A stretch of 42,460 bases of DNA from Gemmatimonadota bacterium (GTDB lineage: Bacteria > Latescibacterota > UBA2968). Location of the stretch: NCBI GenBank assembly GCA_026706845.1, contig JAPOXY010000005.1, positions 1 to 42,460 of the forward strand, in the 5' to 3' direction. Positions 6,959-17,949 of the stretch are shown here, piece by piece. The translations under genes were made by a program, and so were the position numbers. Within the stretch, counting starts at the first letter, position 1. Every line of letters begins with the position of its first letter. The notes beneath the pieces were generated by a model that made no database searches, was not told the origin of the DNA, and was given only the letters and a program-made list of their open reading frames with translations.

Positions 6959-9943
6959 ATGCAATACCACCTCGCACAAATAAAAGCATTCTGTGACGCG
7001 CATCCAATCGACGCAAAAGTCCTGATCGTCCCCACCATGACCGCAGGGCACGACCTGACACTCGCACTTGCGGCAACGGGATATTCGTGGCTGAACTTGC
7101 AAATCGAAACCCCGCGCAGCCTCGCGGAAAAAGATGCGGGTGCCCATCTCATCGCAGAAGGACATGCGCGCATGGCGCAAGACGCGGACTTATTCTGGCT
7201 GGACGAAATCATCCCCCGGGTCGTGCGCGAAATCGATGATGAGTACTTCGCGCAACAAGCCACTGCGCTCGCGCGACCTTTTCTGCGCACATTGCGCGTC
7301 CTGCGTGCAGCGGGTTTGGAACTGGAAACCGACTCGCTTTCTGAGAAAGGCACGCGGCATCAGGTATTACGGCATCTTTACCAGACGTATTGTGCGACAT
7401 TTGAAAGAGACCACCTCTACGACAACGCCGTATTGTATCGACATGCATTGAACCATCAAAAAACCCATCTGCCCCAAAAAAATACACACTATGCCATCCT
7501 CGATGAAACTCCATTACCTAAACTGGCATTCGACTATCTCAGCGAAAAAACAAAGGGTTATATCTACCGCATCGGGCGAAATAATACGGGTGTATCGTCC
7601 CCGCCACACAGTGCGACAAAACGCTTTCCCAAAGCACCCTATCCCGCCAACACAGGCAAAATCGGAGTGGGCGGAAACATATCTAAATCGAGATTAAACC
7701 CCAGAGACAAATCTCAAATTCAACTGTGCGAAACCCTCGGCACCGAAACAGAAATCAGCACCGTATTGCGCGACATAAGATCGGGAACCATACCCCTGGA
7801 CACCGTCGAAATCGCATACACCTCAGAAATGCCCTATGTGAGCCTGTTGTGCGATGCGGTTCAGCGATATGGGCTGCCCGCCACATTTGCCGAAGGCATA
7901 CCTGTTTCGACAACCCGAACCGGTCGCGCACTGGTGAACTTTTACCGGTGGGTAGGCGTGGGATACCCCTCTGACGAACTCGTAATGATGTGCCGCGCGG
8001 GCCTGATCGCCACCGAAGGCGCACCTGTAATTGCAACCGTCCTCCAACACGCGCATATTGGCGAAGGTGAAGGTCCTCGGCGTTATTTTACTGCTCTGAA
8101 CCAGATAAAAGCCGACCTGCGCCATAGAGACAGTGAAAACTCGGAAACCGACCATCGCGGATTAACCCTTGAGGAAATCGAAGCCGTTGAAGAAGAACTC
8201 AAACGCTTATTCGATCTCATCCCCAGCGGACCCCGTGTATCGCTCGGTGCATTGGTCAATGCTGGCTTGCAATTTCTCGCGCACTTTGCAAACGCCGAAG
8301 ATGAGGTCCTCACCGCGATCCGGGATCGCCTGCACCACGTGGCCCAATCCGTGCGCCGCAAAGCACCTGTACGCCGACTGGCAAACCGTCTATCTGAATT
8401 GATCGCCAACCTCTCTTTTAAAGCCGAAGCAGCCAAATCCGGACATCTGTCAATAGCCCCGCTTTCGCGCGCGGGATACACCAATCGCGCACATATTTAC
8501 ATCACAGGCCTGGACGAAGCCACCTTCCCCGGTGGCGCAACAGAAGACCCAATACTATTAGATGGCGAGCGCTCGGGCGTATCCGATGAACTGGAATTGC
8601 GCCGCAAGCGACCCGCCGAGCAAGTGTGGCATCTCATCCGCGTATTGGGCATGGCATATAGCAAAGTGACATTATTGTCCTGCCATCGAAGCCTATCCGA
8701 CAGCCGGGAACGCTATCCCGCCGCCCTCTTTCAGCAAGCCGCCGAACAGATGAACATCAACCCTATACCTGTTGCACCCACTTTGCCCCAAACATCTACA
8801 CAGGCGCTGGACGACGCAGAGGCACTGATAGCGCACCACGCCTCAGCCGACTACGAATCCGTTGTGCATCAGACCTTCCCCCATCTGGTCGCAGGACAAA
8901 AGGCGCGCCGCAATCGCGAATGGGACGGATTGACGACCTATGATGGCTGGCTCGGCAAGCCCACACCCGAATTGGCGATTACCGCACAGCACCGCATCTT
9001 TTCACCCTCAAAACTGGAAATGCTCGCCCGATGTCCGTACCGGTATTTTTTGAACTACGTACTCGAAATACAACCCATAGAAAAAACCGAAACCGACCCC
9101 ACGCGATGGCTCGACCCCCTGTCTTTTGGCGCGTTATTACACAGCTTATTCCACAAATTCATGCAAACCCTGAAAGCGCGGGGCGAACGCCCCGACCGCG
9201 AACGACACGAAACGCTAATTCGTAAAATCTTAGAACGAGAAATAGAAGCAAAAAAAGAAACCCATCCCGTTGAACACGAAGCAGCGTATCGCGCCGACGT
9301 CAAACGCCTATCGCAAGCCGCGCAAGTATTTCTATCCGTCGAGTCCGATGAAAAAAACGCCGACCCCATCGGATTTGAAGTGAGCTTTGGATTTGGAGAA
9401 TCGGGCGGGCTGAATTGCGAACCCCCTGTGACACTCGAACTCACAGAAGACGTCGCGATTCGCATCCGCGGGCGTATTGACCGCGTAGATCGAGTCGAAG
9501 ACAACTTTGTAATTTGGGATTACAAAACTGGATCCATGGCACAATACGACGAACGGGACCTGCTCAAACGCGGCACGCATTTGCAATGGGCACTGTACGC
9601 TTATGCTCTGAATTCGATCTTGAGACAACAACGCGAACCTGGACGCGTACAATTATCCGGTTACGTCTTTCCCGGCGACAGAGAACACGGCCGCAGGCTT
9701 TCAGAAACGCCGCCAGCACCCGAAACACTCGCCAATGTGTTGCGCCCCCTGCTCGAACTGGTAGAGAAGGGCGGCTTTTTTCACATACAGAAATCCCAGG
9801 AATGCGACTACTGCATCTACAACCGCGTCTGCAGCAAAGAACGCCTGGACGCCAACGCCCTCGCCGACGCGCGTGAAACAATGGACGACGACCCCGACTT
9901 CGCACTCTTGCTGGACAGCCTCAATCGCTGGATGGGAATATGA
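6959..9943 (+). CDS. addB: AddB/RexB-like subunit of the AddAB helicase-nuclease
   Basis: The product is 994 residues from the ATG at 6959, which has GAGGA 8 bases upstream; the GTG at 6944 overlaps the permease stop and lacks a ribosome site. AddB works with AddA to process double-strand breaks for RecA loading. The C-terminal nuclease carries RIRGRIDRVD and IWDYKTGS (D854, K856). Four cysteines in the arrangement typical of the AddB iron-sulfur domain are present: C692 (ARCPYRYFLNYVL) and then C949, C952 and C958 (CDYCIYNRVC). The N-terminal half resembles an inactivated UvrD-like fold. I see no Walker A motif, so it is closer to RexB in that respect. The stop codon overlaps the addA start (ATGA), indicating translational coupling. 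Confidence 0.88.
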   Translation: MQYHLAQIKAFCDAHPIDAKVLIVPTMTAGHDLTLALAATGYSWLNLQIETPRSLAEKDAGAHLIAEGHARMAQDADLFWLDEIIPRVVREIDDEYFAQQATALARPFLRTLRVLRAAGLELETDSLSEKGTRHQVLRHLYQTYCATFERDHLYDNAVLYRHALNHQKTHLPQKNTHYAILDETPLPKLAFDYLSEKTKGYIYRIGRNNTGVSSPPHSATKRFPKAPYPANTGKIGVGGNISKSRLNPRDKSQIQLCETLGTETEISTVLRDIRSGTIPLDTVEIAYTSEMPYVSLLCDAVQRYGLPATFAEGIPVSTTRTGRALVNFYRWVGVGYPSDELVMMCRAGLIATEGAPVIATVLQHAHIGEGEGPRRYFTALNQIKADLRHRDSENSETDHRGLTLEEIEAVEEELKRLFDLIPSGPRVSLGALVNAGLQFLAHFANAEDEVLTAIRDRLHHVAQSVRRKAPVRRLANRLSELIANLSFKAEAAKSGHLSIAPLSRAGYTNRAHIYITGLDEATFPGGATEDPILLDGERSGVSDELELRRKRPAEQVWHLIRVLGMAYSKVTLLSCHRSLSDSRERYPAALFQQAAEQMNINPIPVAPTLPQTSTQALDDAEALIAHHASADYESVVHQTFPHLVAGQKARRNREWDGLTTYDGWLGKPTPELAITAQHRIFSPSKLEMLARCPYRYFLNYVLEIQPIEKTETDPTRWLDPLSFGALLHSLFHKFMQTLKARGERPDRERHETLIRKILEREIEAKKETHPVEHEAAYRADVKRLSQAAQVFLSVESDEKNADPIGFEVSFGFGESGGLNCEPPVTLELTEDVAIRIRGRIDRVDRVEDNFVIWDYKTGSMAQYDERDLLKRGTHLQWALYAYALNSILRQQREPGRVQLSGYVFPGDREHGRRLSETPPAPETLANVLRPLLELVEKGGFFHIQKSQECDYCIYNRVCSKERLDANALADARETMDDDPDFALLLDSLNRWMGI

Positions 9944-12900
9944 CCCTTCAAGATCAACAAGCACGCGATAAAATTGCCGAAGCACTGGATCGCAATATGA
10001 TGGTGCTCGCAGGAGCGGGTGCGGGAAAAACCCATGCGCTGGTGCAGCGGATGGTGAACGCGGTGCAAACAGGTGTCGTACCCGTAGATCAACTATCTGC
10101 AATCACCTTCACGCGCAAAGCAGCGGGTGAAATGCGCGGGCGATTTTTCAGTGAATTAAAATCGCGTGCCAAAAACGCAGGCGGTGAGGACCTGGACCGC
10201 ATTCAAAACGCACTCGAAAAAGTAGATCAATGCTTTATTGGCACCATACACTCATTCTGCGGCCAATTATTGCGAGAACGACCCGTTGAAGCGAGCCTGC
10301 CACCCGACTTTTCAGAAGTCGAAGAACGCGAAGAAGCCGTCATGCGCCGCGAAGCGTGGGATCAATTTGTCCAGCAGCGTTTTCTATCCGAAGACCCGCA
10401 ACTCGTCAAATTTGAAGAACTGGGCCTGCGCCCGGAAGACCTGTATGGATTTTTTCAAAGACGCTACCAGTTCAGCGATGTACCGCTCGTAAGCGAACCA
10501 GTACAAAAACCCGATTTATCGACCGCAGTTTCACAACTTGAAGCCTTTCTGCAACGCACGGAAGCCCATATCCCCGATCCACTTTCCGGCAGACGCGATG
10601 CCCTCCAGACAGCATTGTCCCGCGCGCGATTATTCCTGTCGAACCGGGGGATTCACACCGACGCGGATCGCATCGAACTCCTGAAAATACTCAGCGGAAA
10701 CCTCGGTGTCACCCTCAAAAGCTGGACGCCCAACCAGGATTTTGCAAAATACTTGCGAGACACCTTATTACCCGAATTTCAAACCGAAATACTCGACCCC
10801 ACCCTCACCAGATGGCGGCAATACATCTACCGATTCGCTGCCCCCTTTGTCGATGATGCAGTTGCAGAATACGCCAGAACCCGCCGCGAATCCGGCCGCC
10901 TCACATTCCAGGACCTGCTCGAACTCGCCGCACGATTACTGCGCGACCACCCCGAAGTGCGCCGTCACTTTCAAGATCGATATCGCTGTCTATTCGTAGA
11001 TGAATTTCAGGATACCGATCCCATCCAGGCCGAAATATTGCTGTATTTAACCGGCGAAAACCTGCAAGAAACCGATTGGCGCAAAATCACACCCCGCCCG
11101 GGCAGCTTATTTTTAGTAGGCGACGGCAAACAATCAATCTATCGCTTTCGCCGCGCGGATGTCGAAACCTTTGACCTCGTCCGCAACCGCATTGACAATA
11201 CCAATGGCGATATCGTCAACCTGAACACGAACTTTCGCTCACTGGGTCACCTCTGCGATTGGATCAACGCGGCATTTGAACCCCTGTTCACCGCGCATGA
11301 AAAACCCTATCAAGCCGAATTTGCTCCGCTATTCAAATACAGACCCAATGGTGAAAATATGGCGGTCCACCGAATCTCAATCGACAAAGTCTATCGCAAC
11401 AGCCGAAGCCAGATCGCAGAGGAAGACGCCGCGCGGATTGCAAACTTCATCGCAGCTGCCATAGAAGGCAAAACGGAAATTAATGGAGAAGCGGTCAGCG
11501 CATCGCCGGGCGACTTTCTCATCTTAACGCGTACCTCTGGCTATTTGTCCCATTACGCCCAGGCACTGGAGGAACACGGTATCCCCTTTGAAATCACGGG
11601 TGGTGATCGCCTGGGTGAAGCAGACGTATTGCACACACTCGCGGATTTTTTGGAAACCGTTTATATGCCCGACAATCCGCTACCACTACTCGCCTATTTG
11701 CGGGGGGATCTCGTCGGCCTGGGAGATGATGCCCTCTATGCATTCAAAAAAGCAGGCGGTGATTTCAACTGGACACGCGATCTGGCCAAAGGAATGGATC
11801 CAGAATTACACCGACTATTCGAGCAAGCGTATGACCATTTAAAAAAAGCGTCGAAATGGTTGCAATCCCTATCGCCAGATACTGCCATAGCGCGCTGTGT
11901 ACAAAGACTCGGCCTCCTGCCTTTTGTGCGCACTCTGCCCAGAGGAGAAACTCATGCCGGCAATCTCATCCGCATCTTATCTCTCGTCCGCGAATGGAGC
12001 GCGCAGGGATTGCACTGGGGGCAGGTGGTGACCGAACTGCGCGCCCTCATTGACGACAGAGACTACAAAATTGAACAAATGTCCATCCCCTCCGCACAGG
12101 AAGACGTCGTGCGATTGATGAACCTCCATCAAGCTAAGGGATTACAGGGCAAAATCGTCTTCCTCGCCGACCCCTATGACACGAGTTACACGCGCTATGG
12201 TCCCGAGTTTCACGTATCCCGCACCAGCGACGAACCCTTTTTGGCATTACCCATTACAAAACCCCGCGGGCCATATCAGCGCGAAGTCGTCGCCGAACCT
12301 GTGGGTTGGGAAGACGCCGAAGCCGAAGAAACGCGATTTTTGCAAGGTGAAGAACTGCGATTGCTCTACGTAGCGGCAACGCGCGCAGAAAATTTGCTCG
12401 TAGTATCCACCTACGAGGAAAAACCCGACCATGGACCGTGGTCGCCGCTCTATCCCCATCTAAAAAACGTGCCCGAACTGGCGCACGGCGACCATTCACC
12501 GCAACCCACCCCAGAAACCCCATCAACCAAAACACCATCTGTAGAAATAGAACGAGTACAAAGAGATCAATTCTGGAAAACCGTGCAAAAACAATCCTTT
12601 GAAGTAATACAGGTAACAGATGACCGGGCGGACATCACATATACGGACGAAGAGCGATCAGCAGCAGGCAAAGGCGCTGCGTATGGCACCGTAATCCACC
12701 GGATATTCGACGACGCCATCAACATGCGATTGCCCGATGATCCCACACCTTATGTCATACATTTGCTACAGGAGGCAGGTGCAGACGCCGAGTTTTTACC
12801 GAACGCACTGGATGCATTGCAGCAATTTCGCAACTCGGAAATATGGACGGAAATACAGGCCTCGGAAACCGTCTATACCGAAGTCCCCTTTGCGGTATCG

Positions 12901-13149
12901 CAAGCGAAGAACAACGCCAGCGAAATTATTCGCGGCGTCATCGACCTGGTCTATCGCCTGCCCGGAGGATGGAAAATCGTCGATTACAAAACCAATGCAG
13001 TGAAAACCGATGAAGATGTACAGGCACTGTGTGAACAAACAGCCGACCAGGTGAACACCTATGCCAGACACTGGGCGAAATTCACCGGCGAAACGATTTT
13101 TGCAAAGGGCTTGTGGCTGACGGCAAGACGTGAATTTTTAACCATTTAA
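9940..13149 (+). CDS. addA: AddA-like UvrD-family helicase with C-terminal nuclease
   Basis: The 1069-residue subunit supplies the helicase motor and a second nuclease for double-strand-break end processing. Walker A is AGAGAGKT (residues 24-31), motif Ia lies in AITFTRKAAGEM, and Walker B is CLFVDEFQDTDPIQ (D354, E355). Motif III/IV is represented by LFLVGDGKQSIYRFRRADV, motif V by VVRLMNLHQAKGLQGKIVFL, and motif VI by LRLLYVAATRAENLLV. The C-terminal RecB-type nuclease shows GTVIHRIFD, IIRGVIDLVY and IVDYKTN (D1015, K1017). The start overlaps the addB stop by four bases. Length and domain order fit AddA rather than RecB, consistent with the AddB neighbour. No clear terminator follows; the dnaN promoter lies about 60 bases downstream. 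Confidence 0.92.
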   Translation: MTLQDQQARDKIAEALDRNMMVLAGAGAGKTHALVQRMVNAVQTGVVPVDQLSAITFTRKAAGEMRGRFFSELKSRAKNAGGEDLDRIQNALEKVDQCFIGTIHSFCGQLLRERPVEASLPPDFSEVEEREEAVMRREAWDQFVQQRFLSEDPQLVKFEELGLRPEDLYGFFQRRYQFSDVPLVSEPVQKPDLSTAVSQLEAFLQRTEAHIPDPLSGRRDALQTALSRARLFLSNRGIHTDADRIELLKILSGNLGVTLKSWTPNQDFAKYLRDTLLPEFQTEILDPTLTRWRQYIYRFAAPFVDDAVAEYARTRRESGRLTFQDLLELAARLLRDHPEVRRHFQDRYRCLFVDEFQDTDPIQAEILLYLTGENLQETDWRKITPRPGSLFLVGDGKQSIYRFRRADVETFDLVRNRIDNTNGDIVNLNTNFRSLGHLCDWINAAFEPLFTAHEKPYQAEFAPLFKYRPNGENMAVHRISIDKVYRNSRSQIAEEDAARIANFIAAAIEGKTEINGEAVSASPGDFLILTRTSGYLSHYAQALEEHGIPFEITGGDRLGEADVLHTLADFLETVYMPDNPLPLLAYLRGDLVGLGDDALYAFKKAGGDFNWTRDLAKGMDPELHRLFEQAYDHLKKASKWLQSLSPDTAIARCVQRLGLLPFVRTLPRGETHAGNLIRILSLVREWSAQGLHWGQVVTELRALIDDRDYKIEQMSIPSAQEDVVRLMNLHQAKGLQGKIVFLADPYDTSYTRYGPEFHVSRTSDEPFLALPITKPRGPYQREVVAEPVGWEDAEAEETRFLQGEELRLLYVAATRAENLLVVSTYEEKPDHGPWSPLYPHLKNVPELAHGDHSPQPTPETPSTKTPSVEIERVQRDQFWKTVQKQSFEVIQVTDDRADITYTDEERSAAGKGAAYGTVIHRIFDDAINMRLPDDPTPYVIHLLQEAGADAEFLPNALDALQQFRNSEIWTEIQASETVYTEVPFAVSQAKNNASEIIRGVIDLVYRLPGGWKIVDYKTNAVKTDEDVQALCEQTADQVNTYARHWAKFTGETIFAKGLWLTARREFLTI

Positions 13150-13211
13150 GTTGTTCTTTTTTTTCCTGACAACTCTTTGGGACACAGAGGGTTTTCGGAC
13201 AAAAAGCAAGG

Positions 13212-13240
13212 TTGACAAAATCGTTAAAATTCAGTAAATT
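13212..13240 (+). promoter_or_regulatory. Sigma70-like promoter of the dnaN operon
   Basis: TTGACA (13212-13217) matches the -35 consensus exactly. A 17-base spacer leads to TAAATT (13235-13240). The predicted start would be near 13247, leaving a leader of about 110 bases before the dnaN ATG. The context is AT-rich. This suggests that dnaN-gyrA is transcribed independently of addAB. Confidence 0.7.
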
Positions 13241-13355
13241 ATGATGTCTGTAATTGAACAAAAAATCATCCACTTTTGACCTCAAAAAAACGCGCTATAC
13301 AACACCCCAAAAAATCATTCACAAAGGGCTTCATGCGCTTGGGAGAGACGCATTC

Positions 13356-14531
13356 ATGAAAGTATCAATAGAAAAAGATGAACTCCTCAAAGGTATCCAG
13401 GCTGTGATCGATATCGTGCCCTCCAAAACCGCATTGCCAGTATTGTCCAATATCCTGATTGATGCAAACAATGGTAGCGATGTGTGTTTGAGTGCCACAG
13501 ATCTCGATATATCAATAACATGCAAACTTTCAGCCACCATTGAAGACGCCGGGGCAACAACGGTGCCAGCGCGCAAATTCTCAGAAATTGTGCGCGAGTT
13601 GCCCGAAGAATCCCTATCCCTCACCGCAGAAGAAGGTCGTGTAACGCTTCAGCGCCAAAGTGGTGCCGAAGGAACGTATGCCTTGATGTCGGTACCAGCT
13701 GACGACTTTCCCGATCTGCCAACGGAGATTGACGGTCCCGAGATCGGGTTTCTGTCCGATGAAGATGAGGAGGCTCAGGAGGCTTCGGCCGATAGCAATG
13801 TCCTCGGCGAAATGATTTCTAAAACGATCTTTGCCGTGTCTCGCGATGAAACGCGTCCGGTGCTCACAGGCGTGCTCTGGCAGGTTGGCAATGGACGCAT
13901 GACCATGGTGGCAACCGATGGTCACCGCCTGGTCAAATATTCGCGGATTCAAGATGGACTACCCGATCAAAACAGAGAAGCCATTGTTCCACCTCATGCT
14001 CTGAATCACGTCGTTAAACTCATGGGCGGGGGATCAGATCTTCAAAAAGTGCAACTCGGGCAAAGCCATGTGCTCTTTTCACTGGGCGACGAAGACGCCA
14101 TCCAGATCTTTTCTCGACTAATTGAAGGTCCCTATGTCGATTACGAACAGGTGATTCCCCAAAACAACGGCAAGCGCCTTCGCGTTTCGAATAGCCAATT
14201 GCTGCCCGCGGTGCGGCGCGTATCCATTCTGGCAAGTGCTCAGACCCATCAGTTGCGGCTCGAACTCAAAAAGGACGAACTCGCATTATCAGCTACCAGC
14301 CAGGAAATAGGAGGCGAAGCACGCGAATCTATGGGCGTTGAATACGATGAAGATGAAATGACTATTGGATATAATTCCGGCTATTTACAAGACGTGCTCC
14401 GGCGCATTAATTGTGACGAAGTGCTCTTTGAACTCGACAGCGCTGTTGCCGCGGGAATCATCAGACCTGGCGAACAACTCGAAGGCGAAGACTATCTTTG
14501 CCTCCTTATGCCCTTGCGGCTCAATGAATGA
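13356..14531 (+). CDS. dnaN: DNA polymerase III beta sliding clamp
   Basis: The 391-residue clamp starts at the ATG at 13356 (MKVSIEKDELLKGIQAV), with GGGAGAG 8 bases upstream. An upstream TTG extension of the frame lacks family similarity. The protein forms the ring that tethers polymerase III to DNA. Recognisable segments include VPSKTALPVLSNILI, VPARKFSEIVRELP, DETRPVLTGVLWQV, MVATDGHRLVKYS and the C-terminal YLCLLMPLRLNE. An acidic insertion (residues about 134-148, SDEDEEAQEASADSN) at the domain I-II junction makes it slightly longer than the usual 366-380 residues. The stop overlaps the recF start (ATGA). In many bacteria dnaN directly follows dnaA; here dnaA lies over 21 kb away on the opposite strand. 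Confidence 0.96.
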   Translation: MKVSIEKDELLKGIQAVIDIVPSKTALPVLSNILIDANNGSDVCLSATDLDISITCKLSATIEDAGATTVPARKFSEIVRELPEESLSLTAEEGRVTLQRQSGAEGTYALMSVPADDFPDLPTEIDGPEIGFLSDEDEEAQEASADSNVLGEMISKTIFAVSRDETRPVLTGVLWQVGNGRMTMVATDGHRLVKYSRIQDGLPDQNREAIVPPHALNHVVKLMGGGSDLQKVQLGQSHVLFSLGDEDAIQIFSRLIEGPYVDYEQVIPQNNGKRLRVSNSQLLPAVRRVSILASAQTHQLRLELKKDELALSATSQEIGGEARESMGVEYDEDEMTIGYNSGYLQDVLRRINCDEVLFELDSAVAAGIIRPGEQLEGEDYLCLLMPLRLNE

Positions 14532-15616
14532 TGTATGTTTCCTCACTTAAACTCACCAATTTTCGAAACTTTGAGCATGCTGAATTTACATTTGATCAGG
14601 CAAAAACGGCAATCTGGGCAGATAATGCCCGCGGTAAATCAAATGTCTTAGAAGCGTTGTATTTTTTGGCACTGGCCAAATCGGGTCGCGGTGCCAGAGA
14701 TCGGGATGTGCTCAGGTGGGGTGCTAACTATTTTGTGATCGAAGCCCAGATTGAGCGCGAAGATCGTTCCTTCCCCATTCGCATTGCCTACGATCCCCAC
14801 ATTGGCAAGAAACAAGCCTCTGTTGCAGAGACCTCTCTTCCCCGCCTTTCGGACCTCATTGGCGCATTCAACGCTGTTTTATTTTCTCCCGAAGATGTAG
14901 ATCTCGTATTGCGAGAACCGGCGCAGCGCCGTCGCATATTAGATATTCTCGTTTCGCAATCAAGCGCGTCCTATTTGGCTGATCTGGAAGGGTATCAGCG
15001 CGTGTTGGCACAGCGCAATCGGCTGTTAAAAGACCGCCGTTCAGCATTGTTATCACATCCCGAACAAGTTGAACCGTGGAATGAGCAATTATCCAATTTA
15101 GGTGCTCGCATAATATCTCGCCGTCTCGAAGCGCTGAATGATATACAACATCTACTATCTGAATACTATCGGACCATCGCGCCCACAGCAGAAAAAATGA
15201 AAGCGAATTACCGCAGCCCCATATCCCTGGAAACGCGCGATCAGGGCAGGGAAATACTCTTCGACGCGCTGACGACCCGGTTGCCACAGGAAGTCGAACT
15301 GCGATATACACTTACGGGACCACATCGCGACAATCTGATTTTTACACTTGACGACAAAGCTGTACATCAATTCGCGTCCCAGGGCCAACTGAAAACCGTT
15401 CTGCTCTCCTGGAAACTGGCCGAAGCCACATTTTTAGAGCAACAGACCGGGTGGCGCCCTGTCTTGTTGATGGACGATGTGTTTTCAGAACTCGATCCCA
15501 AACGGGCAAACGCCGTATTGAACCTCATTCCCGATTTTGGGCAGGTGGTCGTAACCTCAGCGCGCGATCCGGATTTGGATTTTGAAGAACACGGATTTCG
15601 GCTGTTGAAATTGTAA
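14528..15616 (+). CDS. recF: DNA replication and repair protein RecF
   Basis: The 362-residue SMC-like ATPase helps load RecA at gaps. The N-terminus MMYVSSLKLTNFRNFEHAEF is diagnostic. Walker A reads ADNARGKS (residues 31-38), with Ala in place of the usual first Gly; this still fits the general [AG]xxxxGK[ST] pattern. The signature-like segment FASQGQLKTVLLSWKLAE and Walker B PVLLMDDVFSELDPKR are intact. The start overlaps the dnaN stop; a second ATG at 14531 is an equally possible start and differs by one residue. It lies between dnaN and dciA in an apparent operon. Confidence 0.94.
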   Translation: MMYVSSLKLTNFRNFEHAEFTFDQAKTAIWADNARGKSNVLEALYFLALAKSGRGARDRDVLRWGANYFVIEAQIEREDRSFPIRIAYDPHIGKKQASVAETSLPRLSDLIGAFNAVLFSPEDVDLVLREPAQRRRILDILVSQSSASYLADLEGYQRVLAQRNRLLKDRRSALLSHPEQVEPWNEQLSNLGARIISRRLEALNDIQHLLSEYYRTIAPTAEKMKANYRSPISLETRDQGREILFDALTTRLPQEVELRYTLTGPHRDNLIFTLDDKAVHQFASQGQLKTVLLSWKLAEATFLEQQTGWRPVLLMDDVFSELDPKRANAVLNLIPDFGQVVVTSARDPDLDFEEHGFRLLKL

Positions 15617-15621
15617 ATAAA

Positions 15622-15969
15622 ATGGATGCCGAGACAGACAGACGCAAAAGCGGTGTTTACAGGTATCGGGCTGGTCCAACATCTGACCCGATTTCCGCAG
15701 GTGATGCCATTCGCCAGTTGGTAGATAGCCTGGGACTTGCGGAAAAATTGAAAGAACAGCGCGTATTGTCATTGTGGAAAAAAATTGTGGGTGAAGATAT
15801 TGCTGCTGTAACACAAGTTGAAGGCTTTCGGTGGGAGCAAGGGCAATTAACTGTTTCAGTACAAAACCCCACATGGCGGCACTGGTTGCGCTTTCAATGC
15901 GAAACTATACGTCGAAATTTGAACCGCGAGGTTGGCGGTGATGTTGTAAAAACAATCTGGTTAAAATAG
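15622..15969 (+). CDS. dciA: DciA-like DUF721 protein (predicted replicative-helicase operator)
   Basis: The 115-residue protein has the DUF721/DciA pattern: AIRQLVDSLGLAEKLKEQRVLSLWKKIVGEDIAAVTQ, then a strand-rich part (LTVSVQNPTWRHWLRFQCETIRRNLN). The W-K-I-V-G and SLxWR-type aromatic positions are typical. DciA is the ancestral loader/operator of DnaB helicase in bacteria that lack DnaC or DnaI. Its place between recF and gyrB, five bases after recF, matches the position of DUF721 genes in several phyla. The N-terminal 30 residues are variable and basic. Family assignment is fairly sure; function follows from characterised DciA proteins. Confidence 0.85.
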   Translation: MDAETDRRKSGVYRYRAGPTSDPISAGDAIRQLVDSLGLAEKLKEQRVLSLWKKIVGEDIAAVTQVEGFRWEQGQLTVSVQNPTWRHWLRFQCETIRRNLNREVGGDVVKTIWLK

Positions 15970-17931
<1,962 letters not shown>

Positions 17932-17949
17932 AAAGGAGACAATGAGACA

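Noticed and set aside
13150-13190. AGTTGT/ACAACT inverted repeat after addA as a terminator
   Set aside because: The T-run lies in the loop rather than after the stem, so it does not fit an intrinsic terminator.
13150-13355. Second origin upstream of dnaN
   Set aside because: No DnaA box was found there, although dnaN promoters often adjoin oriC.
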